Positions 8,875-17,898 are shown, numbered from the stretch's first letter. The stretch: DNA of 64,000 nucleotides from Proteinivorax tanatarense (GCF_040267685.1 NZ_CP158367.1:2666001-2730000), one strand, 5' to 3'. A program made the numbers and translations. Notes: generated from the letters alone by a model not told the origin.

Positions 8875-11121
8875 CTAAGATTTTTCTGTTGTTAAGTTAT
8901 ATTTTTTTAGTTTTTCATAGAAATTTGATCGGGATATATTTAAAAGCTTAGCAGCTTTAGTCCTGTTATTATTAGATCGTTTTAGTGCATTAATCAGTAC
9001 CTCTTTTTCCACTCGCTCTAAAATTTCGTCTAAAGGTTTGTTAGGATCAGTTATATTAGTGCCTTGACTTTGATTTTCCCAAATAGATTCAGGTAAATGT
9101 TCTGGTAAAATGGTATCTTCCTCTACAAGATTTAACAATCTCTCTAATAGGTTTTCTAATTCCCTTACATTACCAGGCCAACTATAGTTGCACAACATTT
9201 CTTTTGCCTTTGCGCTAATGGATTTGCAAGGCAATTTATGTTCTTTAGAAATCTTATCTTTGAGTGAATCAATTAGTAAATTTATATCATCTTTATGCCT
9301 CTGCCTTAAAGCTGGAATGGTAAAGGTAAGCACGTTCAGTCTGTAAAATAGGTCTTCTCTAAAGCCACCTTTATTTATTTCTTGTTTTAAATCTTTATTA
9401 GTAGCAGCTATAATTTTAACATCTAGTTTTATTGATTTATCCCCACCAATCCTCATAACTTTTTTATCTTGTATTACCTGCAAAATTTTAGCTTGCATGA
9501 CAGGACTCATATCGCCTATTTCATCTAAGAAAATGGTGCCTTTATTTGCCTGTTCAAATTTCCCTATTTTACCACCTTTTTTAGCTCCTGTAAACGCTCC
9601 TTCTTCATACCCAAATAATTCCGACTCTAAAAGCTCATGGGGTATGGCGCTACAGTTAATTTTAACAAAGGGTTTGTCTTTTCGTTCTCCAAACCTATGA
9701 ATAGTTTCGGCAAAAAGACCTTTACCTGTTCCACTTTCACCTAAAAGTAACACTGTAGAGTCGCTTTTGCTGGCTTTAAAAACAAAGTTCTTAGCTGCCA
9801 GTATTGACTGGGAGCAGCCAACTATGTTTTGGTCTATTTCGTTATACAGTTGCAATAGATTCTGAGCCTTTTTCTGATAGTGAGTCACTCTATTCTCAGT
9901 TAGCTTCAGCAAATAAGGAAGACACATCTCCACCTCAGCAACACCGTGATATACAGCCACTGCTTTATCTCTACAAGTTTCATAACCACAGGCTCCACAG
10001 TTTAGTTCGTCCTGTTTCTCAAATTTCTCACTATATTCTAAAATTCTTACTATTTCTTTTTCTGAAGGGAAACGTTTTTTCTTTTTTAAAACACGAAATT
10101 CTCTCGACAAGTCAATTTCAACGTAATAATCTGGAGATTTGGGGGCCTTTTGCTTTTTTTCTTTTGCAAAATTAACAACTTTATTTTTTTTATATTGATT
10201 AGTACTTTTATCATCATAAAAATCCGGTCCATTTATACATCCTTTACAATATAAGATATCAATAAGTGCCGGTTTGAGCTCATTATTTTCAATACCGTTT
10301 AAAGTTTCTAAAACTTCCTCTTTTCCTTCTACCACAGACACATCATTATTTAGTAAATCGGTATCAATATTAGCTGCTTTTAGCAGCCCACCAGATATAG
10401 GAAACAACTGACCTAAATACTCTTCACTAAGATAGTCCAGGGGTGCTTTCTGACAATCTTCTATATTAATTTTTTTCTTTTTTAATAAGCCCTCTAATTC
10501 AGAAAACAACAGCGCATAATCTACTTTTCCATCTACAGACTCATGGGTAATTTCTGACTTTTTGGCAACACATGGGCCTATAAAAACAACTTCTACCTGT
10601 TCATCCCAACTTTGTTTTACAAGATCAGCCATGGCTATCATTGGTGAAACAATATGAGCTAGATTATCAATTAATTTAGGATAATGTTTTTTGACTATAT
10701 TAATTACGACTGGACAGGGAGATGTTAATATAGGTTTATCCAACGGCTTTTGATAAAGTCTTTTGTACTCTTGTGCTACAATCTCGGCTCCTTGGGCTAC
10801 TTCATAAACTTGACTAAACCCCAGTTTTTTTAATGCTCCCACTAGTTTAAAGGGGTCTTGCTTAAAAGAGGCCACAAAAGATGGAGCCATTAAAGCTACA
10901 GTTTTTGTATTTTTATTGTTAAGAGATGTTTCTACATCAATAACAAAATCCTTTAAGACTTTATTGCTCTGGCTACAGGCTTTTACACAAAAGCCGCAGC
11001 TTACACATTCTTCTTCAATTAAGTTTGCTTGCTCACCTTTAAAACTAATAGCATTTACTGGGCAATGACGCACACAGCAATAGCATCTTTTACATTTTTT
11101 GTCTTGAGATGCTATTATCAT
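8875..11121 (-). CDS. H-cluster-domain sensor fused to a sigma-54 AAA+ activator
   Basis: 748 residues. Order: ferredoxin-type [4Fe-4S] motifs (CKRCYCCVRHCP, CVSCGFCVKAC; 1-60), a hydrogenase-like domain (about 70-340) with TSPCPVV, GPCVAKKSE and YCKGCINGP, a C-x2-C-x4-C-x16-C cluster domain (CGACGYETC, near 385), AAA+ ATPase with Walker A GESGTGKG, the sigma-54 contact loop GAFTGA and Walker B FLDEIGD, and a C-terminal Fis-type HTH. The third H-cluster loop has Cys-x2-Cys rather than Cys-x3-Cys. It probably senses H2 or redox state and opens sigma-54 promoters; two such promoters lie immediately downstream. RBS CTAGGAGG precedes ATG 11121. It follows hydF and may also be read from the maturase operon. 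Confidence 0.93.
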   Translation of the reverse strand: MIIASQDKKCKRCYCCVRHCPVNAISFKGEQANLIEEECVSCGFCVKACSQSNKVLKDFVIDVETSLNNKNTKTVALMAPSFVASFKQDPFKLVGALKKLGFSQVYEVAQGAEIVAQEYKRLYQKPLDKPILTSPCPVVINIVKKHYPKLIDNLAHIVSPMIAMADLVKQSWDEQVEVVFIGPCVAKKSEITHESVDGKVDYALLFSELEGLLKKKKINIEDCQKAPLDYLSEEYLGQLFPISGGLLKAANIDTDLLNNDVSVVEGKEEVLETLNGIENNELKPALIDILYCKGCINGPDFYDDKSTNQYKKNKVVNFAKEKKQKAPKSPDYYVEIDLSREFRVLKKKKRFPSEKEIVRILEYSEKFEKQDELNCGACGYETCRDKAVAVYHGVAEVEMCLPYLLKLTENRVTHYQKKAQNLLQLYNEIDQNIVGCSQSILAAKNFVFKASKSDSTVLLLGESGTGKGLFAETIHRFGERKDKPFVKINCSAIPHELLESELFGYEEGAFTGAKKGGKIGKFEQANKGTIFLDEIGDMSPVMQAKILQVIQDKKVMRIGGDKSIKLDVKIIAATNKDLKQEINKGGFREDLFYRLNVLTFTIPALRQRHKDDINLLIDSLKDKISKEHKLPCKSISAKAKEMLCNYSWPGNVRELENLLERLLNLVEEDTILPEHLPESIWENQSQGTNITDPNKPLDEILERVEKEVLINALKRSNNNRTKAAKLLNISRSNFYEKLKKYNLTTEKS

Positions 11122-11138
11122 ATTATACCATTCCTCCT

Positions 11139-11159
11139 AGGTTTTATTTTTAAACCTAT
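11139..11159 (-). other. Short inverted repeat in the activator leader
   Basis: TAGGTTT and AAACCTA flank a 7-nt spacer directly upstream of the activator ribosome site. It could be an operator or a leader hairpin limiting translation. A TATAAT-like box lies further upstream near 11190. Confidence 0.35.
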
Positions 11160-11204
11160 TAGATTAATACTTTAAAGTGATGTTTTTGTTATTATAACAT
11201 AGTA

Positions 11205-12416
11205 CTATAAATTTTTAGCTGGAGATTTTAGGTTAAAGAATTCAACACATCGAGGAAAGGCACCAGTAAAATAAGCTAAAACGATTCCATAGTTTGTGAT
11301 AGAAATGTTTTTTTCCAGACAATGCTTTATTCTGTTTGTCATAGTTTTTTTATTTAACATACAGGAACCACAGTGTATAACTAAATCATAGCTATCCATA
11401 TTTTCAGGAAAATCACTTCCCATTTTAAAATCGAATTTAATATTTTCATCGATATGCTTTCTGATTAGATTAGGTATTTTTACTCTCCCAATATCTTCAT
11501 GAGAATGATTGTGAGTGCAGCTTTCTGAAATAAGGATTTTAGATTCACTATTCATTTCTTTTAATTTTTCTAACCCCTCTATAAATATTTGTAAATCCCC
11601 TTTGTATCTCGCATATAGCACCGAAAAGCTAGTTAAGTTCATATCTTCAGGTATAATCTGTGTAACTTTTCCAAAAGCCTGAGAATCCGTAATAACTAAG
11701 TCAATGTTTTGAATTTCTTGTAGGGATTCCGCTAGTTCTGTATCCCTAACTACGTGACATTTAATGCCATGGTCTAGGCAGTCCCTTAACACTTGTACTT
11801 GCGGTAATATTAACCTTCCTTTAGGGGCTTCAGAATCTATAGGAACCACCATTACCACATTACCCCCATAAGGAATTAAATCACCGATAATAGGAGGATC
11901 TGTTTCTTTTTCCTGCAACCTATTGATAATCTCTTCTTTTAATCTTAGGATGTTCTCCTGGTGTAGTGCTGAAACAGTTAAAGGGTTATCTAATTTCTGA
12001 GTAAAAGCATCTAAGGCATCCTTATTTACGCAATCTATTTTGTTAACCACAGTAAGGAATGGAATATTATATTTTTTAAATTTTTTTATTGCCTTATGGT
12101 AAGATTTCAAGTCAACATCACTGCCATCCAAAACATAGATAGCAAAGTCTGTCCGCTGCAATATTTTTAATGTTTTACTTACTCGCAAGTTTCCTAATTC
12201 ACTATCATCGTTTAACCCTGCTGTATCAATAAATACAACAGGCCCAAATGGAATAAGCTCCATACTCTTAATTACAGGGTCGGTAGTAGTCCCTTTAATA
12301 TCAGAAACTATTGAAATTTCTTGACCTATTATAGCATTTAGTAATGTTGACTTTCCTGAATTGGTCTTTCCATAAATAGCGATGTGTTTTTTACTTCCCC
12401 TTGGTGTGTTTTGCAT
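11205..12416 (-). CDS. hydF: [FeFe]-hydrogenase maturation GTPase HydF
   Basis: GTPase and scaffold on which the 2Fe subcluster is assembled before transfer to hydrogenase. GTPase motifs: GKTNSGKS (P-loop), GTTTDP, DTAGL and NKID; the C-terminal cluster-binding Cys are in ESCTHNHSHED and HCGSCML. I chose ATG 12416 because it sits after AGGAGAGG and 13 nt beyond the hydG stop; an upstream in-frame start at 12458 would overlap hydG and lacks a ribosome site. About 403 residues, normal for the family. Last of the TM1266-like/hydE/hydG/hydF operon. Confidence 0.95.
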   Translation of the reverse strand: MQNTPRGSKKHIAIYGKTNSGKSTLLNAIIGQEISIVSDIKGTTTDPVIKSMELIPFGPVVFIDTAGLNDDSELGNLRVSKTLKILQRTDFAIYVLDGSDVDLKSYHKAIKKFKKYNIPFLTVVNKIDCVNKDALDAFTQKLDNPLTVSALHQENILRLKEEIINRLQEKETDPPIIGDLIPYGGNVVMVVPIDSEAPKGRLILPQVQVLRDCLDHGIKCHVVRDTELAESLQEIQNIDLVITDSQAFGKVTQIIPEDMNLTSFSVLYARYKGDLQIFIEGLEKLKEMNSESKILISESCTHNHSHEDIGRVKIPNLIRKHIDENIKFDFKMGSDFPENMDSYDLVIHCGSCMLNKKTMTNRIKHCLEKNISITNYGIVLAYFTGAFPRCVEFFNLKSPAKNL

Positions 12417-12429
12417 ATAGTATCCTCTC

Positions 12430-13806
12430 CTATAAGAAAATATCTCTTTTACCGTCATATACCATTTTCAAACAATTAAGTGTACGCCTTCTAAGCTCAT
12501 TGCTGCTGATCTCTTTTACTTTGGAATAAACTAGCTTTTCACCTTTTTCCAAAAGCTCTCTATCCCCGTAGTTTAGTATAAATTCCATAAAAGTAATTAA
12601 GGCATTAGGGGTACAAACGTTCTGAATCTCTCCTTCTTTAGCCATTTTTGCAAATTTTTCACCTGTTCTTCCTTTCCTGTAACACGACGTACAATAGCTA
12701 GGGATATGTCCACAGTCTACAAGTTCTTTTAAAACTTCGATGGGTGCTCTGTTATCGTCAACATCAAACTGTTTATTTTCACCACCTTCAGCTGAATTTT
12801 TATAGGCATTAACACCGGTACATGAGCCTGCACTAATCTGAGATACCCCATACTCGATAACTTCCTTCCTCATCTCAGGTGTCTCTCTAGTGGAAAGAAT
12901 TAACCCAGTATATGGCATAGCTAACCTTAAAATTGCCACTATCTTTTTAAATGATTCATCATCTAAAATATGGGGAAAATCATTAATATCCATCCCTTCG
13001 GCTTTCTTTAATCTAGGTACGGATATAGTGTGAAAACCGACACCATATTGGTTTTCTAAGTGCAGATTGTGCATCATCAAAGCTAAAATTTCAAATTTGT
13101 AATCAGCTAAACCAAATAGCACTCCACCACCTACATCATCTATTCCTGCCTCCATTGCCCTATCGAATGCTTTTAAGTGATAATCATAGTTGCCTTTTTT
13201 TGAGTTTGCATGGACTCTTTGAAAGGTTGGCTTGTGATAGGTCTCTTGAAACAAAATATAGGTTCCAATGTCTGCTTGTTTAAGTTTTTTATAGTTTTCT
13301 ACAGAAGTGGCAGCTATGTTTACATTTATCCTTCTTATATCTCCTTGTTTAGAATAGGTTGAGTATATTGTTTCAATCCCTTCTAAAACGTAGTCAATGT
13401 CACAATTTACTGGATCTTCCCCAACTTCTAAGGCTAACCTTTTATGCCCCATATTCTCCAAAAGAATAACCTCTTCTTCAATCTGTTTTTGATTGAGTCT
13501 CTGCCGCTTAAAATTATTATCCCTTTTATATCCACAATACAAACAGTTATTCACGCAATAATCACTAATATATAGAGGTGCAAAAAGCACTATTCTGTCG
13601 CCATAAATATCCTTCTTTATTTTTCCAGCCGCTTTATAAATCTTATCTAATTGTTTTTTTTCTGAAACTTGCAACAAAGTTGCTACATCCCTGTATGATA
13701 ACCCCTTTTTCTCCAAACCTTTTTGTAGAATTTCATCGATATCTCTTTTGCCATGCCCTATAGTTTCTTCAAGAATATCTTTAATAATATCTGCTTTAAT
13801 ATAAAT
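12430..13806 (-). CDS. hydG: [FeFe]-hydrogenase maturase HydG (tyrosine lyase), probable ATT start
   Basis: Radical-SAM enzyme that makes CO and cyanide ligands from tyrosine. The SAM-cluster motif is CVNNCLYC and the C-terminal cluster has CTSC with a third Cys about 22 residues later. The only conventional start is TTG 13716, which has no ribosome site and cuts off the family's N-terminal helix. In-frame coding continues upstream (YIKADIIKDILEETIGHGKR) to ATT 13806, 6 nt after GGAGGAG and overlapping the hydE stop as TAATT, exactly like the common TAATG junction. From there the protein is 458 residues, the usual length. No ATG/GTG/TTG exists between. Confidence 0.93.
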   Translation of the reverse strand: MYIKADIIKDILEETIGHGKRDIDEILQKGLEKKGLSYRDVATLLQVSEKKQLDKIYKAAGKIKKDIYGDRIVLFAPLYISDYCVNNCLYCGYKRDNNFKRQRLNQKQIEEEVILLENMGHKRLALEVGEDPVNCDIDYVLEGIETIYSTYSKQGDIRRINVNIAATSVENYKKLKQADIGTYILFQETYHKPTFQRVHANSKKGNYDYHLKAFDRAMEAGIDDVGGGVLFGLADYKFEILALMMHNLHLENQYGVGFHTISVPRLKKAEGMDINDFPHILDDESFKKIVAILRLAMPYTGLILSTRETPEMRKEVIEYGVSQISAGSCTGVNAYKNSAEGGENKQFDVDDNRAPIEVLKELVDCGHIPSYCTSCYRKGRTGEKFAKMAKEGEIQNVCTPNALITFMEFILNYGDRELLEKGEKLVYSKVKEISSNELRRRTLNCLKMVYDGKRDIFL

Positions 13807-14852
13807 TATAATCTCCTCCAGTTTTTATGATCTCCGCGAGACATATCTAAAGAGTAACCTATGTTTCTCACCTTCCCCTCAATACACTGTCGACATTCAG
13901 CAGCCTCATCTCCAACACAAATCTTCCCATCATAAAGTGCATATTTTTCTCTAACGCTAGTAGGTGATAAGTTAGGCATTACAACATTTGCGCCAAACTT
14001 TATACCTTGCTCACGTCCTGTAGGATCAATACTACCTAGAGCAGTGGTTGCAGGCAGGAGGACCTTGGGTAGCATAAGTCGTACAATGGCTAGCAAAGTT
14101 ACAACTTGAGTAATAGAGCCATTGGATGCTCCCTCCAGCGGGGTATTTTCATGAGCAATAAAAGGACCTATCCCTACCATTTCTGGTTGCAACTTCTTTA
14201 AAAACAACAAATCTTCCACATAATCTTCGTTAGATTGCCCTGGTAAACCCACCAAAAAACCAGCCCCTACTTGAAATCCAATTTTTTTCAAATCCCAAAG
14301 GCATTTTTTTCTACTTTGAAGACACATGTTAGGATGATACTTATTATATATAGTGGGTGAAGCGGTTTCGTGCCTTAAAAGGTACCTATCCGCCCCTGCT
14401 TCATAGTATTGTTTTAGAGAACTAAAGTTTTTCTCTCCTAAAGATAACGTTAAAGCACATTCAGGAAAAGTCTTTTTAATAGATTTTACTAAGTCAACTA
14501 TTCTTTCATCTGAGTAATAGGGGTCTTCTCCACCTTGTAGCACAAAGGTTCTGTATCCAAGCTTATAACCAAGTTTGCAGCAATCCAAAATTTCTTCTAA
14601 ACTAAGCCTGTACCTGTCTGCATTTTTATTATCATACCTTATTCCACAATAAACACAGTTTTGGATACAATGGTTAGTAAATTCTATAAGCCCTCTGGTA
14701 TAAACTGCCTTCCCATACTCTTGAACTCTTCTTTCATTAGCTTTGTCCCTTAAATAAGTAAGGCTATCCCCGTCCATGTTATTTAACAAATATAAAAACT
14801 CGTCTCGACTTAAAGTTGTTTCCTTAAAAAGCTTGTCTATAGTTGTTTTCAT
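13806..14852 (-). CDS. hydE: [FeFe]-hydrogenase maturase HydE (radical SAM)
   Basis: 348 residues. Radical-SAM motif CIQNCVYCG, then a TIM-barrel pattern typical of HydE/BioB (QGGEDPYY, GFLVGLPGQS). HydE takes part in building the azadithiolate-bridged di-iron unit. A C-terminal ECRQC pair may bind an accessory cluster. Its ATG overlaps the stop of the preceding small gene (ATGA), and its stop overlaps the start of hydG. Confidence 0.95.
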   Translation of the reverse strand: MKTTIDKLFKETTLSRDEFLYLLNNMDGDSLTYLRDKANERRVQEYGKAVYTRGLIEFTNHCIQNCVYCGIRYDNKNADRYRLSLEEILDCCKLGYKLGYRTFVLQGGEDPYYSDERIVDLVKSIKKTFPECALTLSLGEKNFSSLKQYYEAGADRYLLRHETASPTIYNKYHPNMCLQSRKKCLWDLKKIGFQVGAGFLVGLPGQSNEDYVEDLLFLKKLQPEMVGIGPFIAHENTPLEGASNGSITQVVTLLAIVRLMLPKVLLPATTALGSIDPTGREQGIKFGANVVMPNLSPTSVREKYALYDGKICVGDEAAECRQCIEGKVRNIGYSLDMSRGDHKNWRRL

Positions 14853-15106
14853 ACCATAACCTCTTTCTTTGATATAGCTGTTTTTACCGTTACGCTGTCT
14901 ATGCTACCTAATTTCCCTGTAAAACTATTGATTTCATTTAAACTTCCCACAACTGTAATTGAAACTACTGAAATTCCCTGCTCATTAAAAGGGATACCCA
15001 TTCTTCCTCTAACAATTCTACCGTAATTTGAAACAACTCTATTAAACTGTTCTTGACACTTTTGAGGCTCCTCTAAAATAGAGCTTATAACAGCTATTTT
15101 TTTGAT
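14849..15106 (-). CDS. TM1266-like iron-only hydrogenase system regulator, ATC start
   Basis: 85 residues with the signature of the TM1266 family found with hydEFG: KKIAVISSILEEP, GRIVRGRMGIPF, GISVVSITVVG, TGKLGSIDSVTVKTA. The fold is ferredoxin-like (ACT/NikR-like). The frame has no ATG, GTG or TTG between an upstream in-frame TGA and the middle of the gene. ATC 15106 lies 7 nt after GGAG and gives the family's normal N-terminus (initiator-KKIAVI). Alternative: a slip or sequence error in the run of seven A at the start, which would let GTG 15115 be used. Its stop overlaps hydE. Confidence 0.8.
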   Translation of the reverse strand: MKKIAVISSILEEPQKCQEQFNRVVSNYGRIVRGRMGIPFNEQGISVVSITVVGSLNEINSFTGKLGSIDSVTVKTAISKKEVMV

Positions 15107-15150
15107 GAGACCACTCCCTTTTCTGAATTTTCAATCTTATTAAACAAAAT

Positions 15151-15178
15151 AAAACAACTCCTAAAAAGAAGTTGTTTT
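15151..15178 (-). terminator. Attenuator-like hairpin in the hyd maturase leader
   Basis: AAAACAACT and AGTTGTTTT (15151-15159, 15170-15178) form a 9-bp stem followed on the minus strand by ATTTTGTTT, about 45 nt before the TM1266-like gene. It looks like a weak leader terminator. Confidence 0.45.
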
Positions 15179-15257
15179 CAAAAGACGCAACTTATCGAAA
15201 ACTCCCTTTTAGATCAGATTGACTTGAATCTTTTCTTTTAGGTGTTTTATTTTGTTG

Positions 15258-15331
15258 ACCAAATTTAAAAGGTGCCCCTAAGTAAATTTGGTGATTGTGA
15301 ATAGTTTAACAATCATTTCATTTGTTGTCAA
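15258..15331 (-). promoter_or_regulatory. Sigma-A promoter and palindrome of the hyd maturase operon
   Basis: Minus-strand -35 TTGACA (15326-15331) and -10 TAAACT (15303-15308) with a 17-nt spacer. Just past the expected start site lies ACCAAATTTA (15258-15267) and its exact complement TAAATTTGGT (15283-15292), separated by 15 nt: an operator with two half-sites or a leader stem. The leader before the first gene is about 190 nt. Confidence 0.7.
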
Positions 15332-15372
15332 TAACTTTTTTCTTCCTCTATTTTACAACCTCTCCTAAAGGT

Positions 15373-15777
15373 TTAATCCTTAACCAAAGACCTCATTAAA
15401 ACTATGCCTGCTGCTACATTTATTAGATAATTACTAAGTGCTCCTTGTAAGATTTTTGCTGGCCCATATGTGGCGATACTAACCCATTCAAACCAAAGGT
15501 TTTGAGGAATAATGCTTATGATAATCAAAATACAGCTTAAAACTAGCAAAGATATATCAACAGAAAATCCCTCTTTAAACAGTTTTAAAACCCTACGCCA
15601 TTCGATAAGCACACCAAAAAGGATAACTAAAGTTTTTAGGAAAATAATATTCAATATTGGAACCTCATAGGTTGAACCAGCTATTTCTCTAATCTCATTT
15701 TGCTGCCAATTTATTAAAGTTAATAATACATAACCTATGCCAAGTAACAAAACAAACTTTAAAATTTTTTTTTGCAC
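15373..15777 (-). CDS. Small integral membrane protein of unknown function
   Basis: About 134 residues with four likely membrane helices (KFVLLLGIGYVLLTLI, IIFLKTLVILFGVLI, ISLLVLSCILIIISII, LINVAAGIVLMRSL). I do not recognise the family. I prefer GTG 15777, about 8 nt after AGGGGG; a start at 15861 would place that ribosome site inside the gene. It stands alone between the maturase operon and guaA. Confidence 0.6.
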   Translation of the reverse strand: MQKKILKFVLLLGIGYVLLTLINWQQNEIREIAGSTYEVPILNIIFLKTLVILFGVLIEWRRVLKLFKEGFSVDISLLVLSCILIIISIIPQNLWFEWVSIATYGPAKILQGALSNYLINVAAGIVLMRSLVKD

Positions 15778-15890
15778 AATAAATCCCCCTTTTAAAATTT
15801 TAGCACTAGTAAACCTACTTCTATATTTTATTAAAATCTCCTTCTTATAATTTATACTCAAATAAGCATTAAGTTTTTACATAAACAAAA

Positions 15891-15929
15891 AGATGGTTAA
15901 AAAAGCTTTAAGAGCTTAATTAACCATCT
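15891..15929 (-). terminator. guaA terminator
   Basis: AGATGGTTAA and TTAACCATCT with an inner AAGCTT-type stem, followed by TTTTTG on the minus strand, 17 nt after the guaA stop. Confidence 0.8.
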
Positions 15930-15946
15930 TCTCATTTTTTGCTAAG

Positions 15947-17485
15947 TTACTCCCACTCAATGGTTCCAGGCGGTTTTGATGTTATGTCATAAACGACACG
16001 GTTTACACCATCCACCTCATTAACTATCCGCTGAGATATTTTATCTAAAACCTCATAAGGGAGGTGAGACCAACTTGCTGTCATGCCATCTTCGCTTCCT
16101 ACAGCTCTAACTGCAACTACCTGCTGATAGGTACGATCATCTCCCATCACACCTACACTATAAGATCCAGGAAGAACTGCAAAGTATTGCCACACTTTAT
16201 TTTCTTTATCATATGCTTTAATTTCTTTTCTAACTATGGCGTCGGCTTTTCGCAATAAGTTTAATCTGTCTTCGTTTACTTCTCCCATAACTCTTATAGC
16301 CATACCAGGCCCTGGAAAAGGTTGTCTATTTACTAAATGCTCCGGAAGACCTAGTTTCCTACCAACTTCTCTAACTTCATCTTTAAATAATTCCTTAAGG
16401 GGTTCACAGAGCTTAAAAGTCATATCTTCTGGAAGTCCACCTACATTATGGTGTGTTTTGATAGTGGTAGCTGTTTTAGTGCCACTTTCCACAATATCTG
16501 GATACAATGTGCCTTGTACTAAGAATTCACCTTCTCCGTACTTGGCAGCCTCTTTTTCAAATATATTTATGAATTCATTGCCTATTATTTTGCGTTTACG
16601 TTCAGGATCTATAACACCTTTTAACCTACTTAAAAAGTGTTCCCCTGCATCAACTTTAATTACATTTAAACCAAGTTTTCCTTCAAAAGCTTCCATAACT
16701 TCTTCTGCTTCATTAAGCCTTAACAGACCATGGTCAACAAAAATACAAGTTAGGTTATCTCCTATTGCTTTGTGGACTAAAAGAGCTGCAACAGCAGAAT
16801 CAACTCCACCGCTTAAGCCACATACCGCTTTTTTATTTCCAATTTGTTTAGAAATATTCTTTACAGTTTCTTCGATAAAAGAATCCATATTCCAATCTGG
16901 TAATATTCCAGCAATTTCAAACAAAAAGTTTTTTATTACTGTTTTACCACACTCCGAATGAACAACCTCAGGATGAAATTGTATCCCATAAAGTTGTTTT
17001 TCATCACTTTCAATAGCAGCGGTGGGAGTATTTTTGCTTGTAGCAGTAACTTTAAAATTCGCTGGAGGAATTGGGATAAAGTCGCTATGACTCATCAAAA
17101 CTTTAGTAGGAGAAGAAATATCCTTCAATAACTTTGATTGCTCTTGTAAGATTTTTAAATCCATTACCCCATACTCACGGCTTTCAGCTCGTTGCACTTT
17201 TCCCTTAAGCTTATGTACCATTAGCTGCATTCCATAACATATTCCTAATACCGGCCATTTTCCGCTAAAAATTATATTGTTACAGTCCGGCGCTCCTTCT
17301 TTATAAACACTAGCTGGCCCTCCTGATAATATAATTGCTTTAGGATTAAAATCCTCTATTTCCTGTGGTGAAATATCATAAGGCTTAATCTCACAATATA
17401 CTTTATTTTCTCTAACTCTCCTGGCTATCAATTGGCTATATTGCCCACCAAAATCCAGTATTAATACTTTGTTCTTTTCACTCAA
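15947..17485 (-). CDS. guaA: GMP synthase (glutamine-hydrolysing)
   Basis: 512 residues, the usual length. Converts XMP to GMP with glutamine and ATP. Class I amidotransferase with the nucleophile in GICYGMQ and the HPEV histidine/glutamate, then the ATP pyrophosphatase loop SGGVDS and the C-terminal dimerisation domain ending TIEWE. Only about 100 bp separates it from the upstream gene's stop and that gap is filled by a terminator; I see no purine riboswitch. Confidence 0.97.
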   Translation of the reverse strand: MSEKNKVLILDFGGQYSQLIARRVRENKVYCEIKPYDISPQEIEDFNPKAIILSGGPASVYKEGAPDCNNIIFSGKWPVLGICYGMQLMVHKLKGKVQRAESREYGVMDLKILQEQSKLLKDISSPTKVLMSHSDFIPIPPANFKVTATSKNTPTAAIESDEKQLYGIQFHPEVVHSECGKTVIKNFLFEIAGILPDWNMDSFIEETVKNISKQIGNKKAVCGLSGGVDSAVAALLVHKAIGDNLTCIFVDHGLLRLNEAEEVMEAFEGKLGLNVIKVDAGEHFLSRLKGVIDPERKRKIIGNEFINIFEKEAAKYGEGEFLVQGTLYPDIVESGTKTATTIKTHHNVGGLPEDMTFKLCEPLKELFKDEVREVGRKLGLPEHLVNRQPFPGPGMAIRVMGEVNEDRLNLLRKADAIVRKEIKAYDKENKVWQYFAVLPGSYSVGVMGDDRTYQQVVAVRAVGSEDGMTASWSHLPYEVLDKISQRIVNEVDGVNRVVYDITSKPPGTIEWE

Positions 17486-17532
17486 GTCTACACATCTCCT
17501 TTTTGCCTAGTTTGGGTTTATATTTAAAAATA

Positions 17533-17565
17533 ATGTATCCTAAGACAAGTTTTCTTAGGATACAT
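17533..17565 (-). terminator. Intrinsic terminator between the transglutaminase cluster and guaA
   Basis: ATGTATCCTAAG and CTTAGGATACAT (12-bp perfect stem), followed by TATTTTTAA on the minus strand. Confidence 0.85.
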
Positions 17566-17582
17566 CCTTTTTTAAGATGATT

Positions 17583-17843
17583 TTAAATATTTTGATTATC
17601 ATTAGTGTGTTTCTTGCTGCAGAACTTATCAATTACTGTAACAAAAAACAACATTGCAGCAATAACTAAGAATATAGTTAACGTTTGACTCTCATAAGCA
17701 ATTGCAGTGTCAGGATGATTTGCTATCAAAAAAAATGTCCATCCCGCTATATTTGTAGCAATAACCAATAAAATCAACATTCCAGTTGCACCTATAACTT
17801 TATATATTTTTTTAACTATATCAGAAAATTTATGTTTATTCAA
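17583..17843 (-). CDS. Small two-helix membrane protein
   Basis: 86 residues with helices near 17-40 (GATGMLILLVIATNIAGWTF) and 55-70 (IFLVIAAMLFFVTVI). Family not recognised. The start is a TTG at 17843; the strong ribosome site AAAGGAGGTG lies about 30 nt upstream, separated from the start by a hairpin. It is last in the transglutaminase/DUF58 cluster. Confidence 0.55.
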   Translation of the reverse strand: MNKHKFSDIVKKIYKVIGATGMLILLVIATNIAGWTFFLIANHPDTAIAYESQTLTIFLVIAAMLFFVTVIDKFCSKKHTNDNQNI

Positions 17844-17849
17844 GTTATT

Positions 17850-17884
17850 ATCCGTAACTTAGCTACGGATTTTCACCTCCTTTC
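17850..17884 (-). promoter_or_regulatory. Ribosome site with a hairpin between it and the start codon
   Basis: AAAGGAGGTG (17875-17884) is followed by ATCCGTA-N7-TACGGAT (17850-17870), a 7-bp stem, and then AATAAC-TTG. Folding the hairpin leaves about 9 nt between ribosome site and start, the ideal spacing. Confidence 0.5.
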
Positions 17885-17898
17885 AGTTTTTGATATCC

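Noticed and set aside
12417-12458. Upstream start of hydF
   Set aside because: It lies within hydG coding sequence without a ribosome site, whereas ATG 12416 has AGGAGAGG at the right distance.
17486-17582. Purine riboswitch upstream of guaA
   Set aside because: The interval is under 100 bp and is taken up by the terminator of the upstream gene; no aptamer core is visible.
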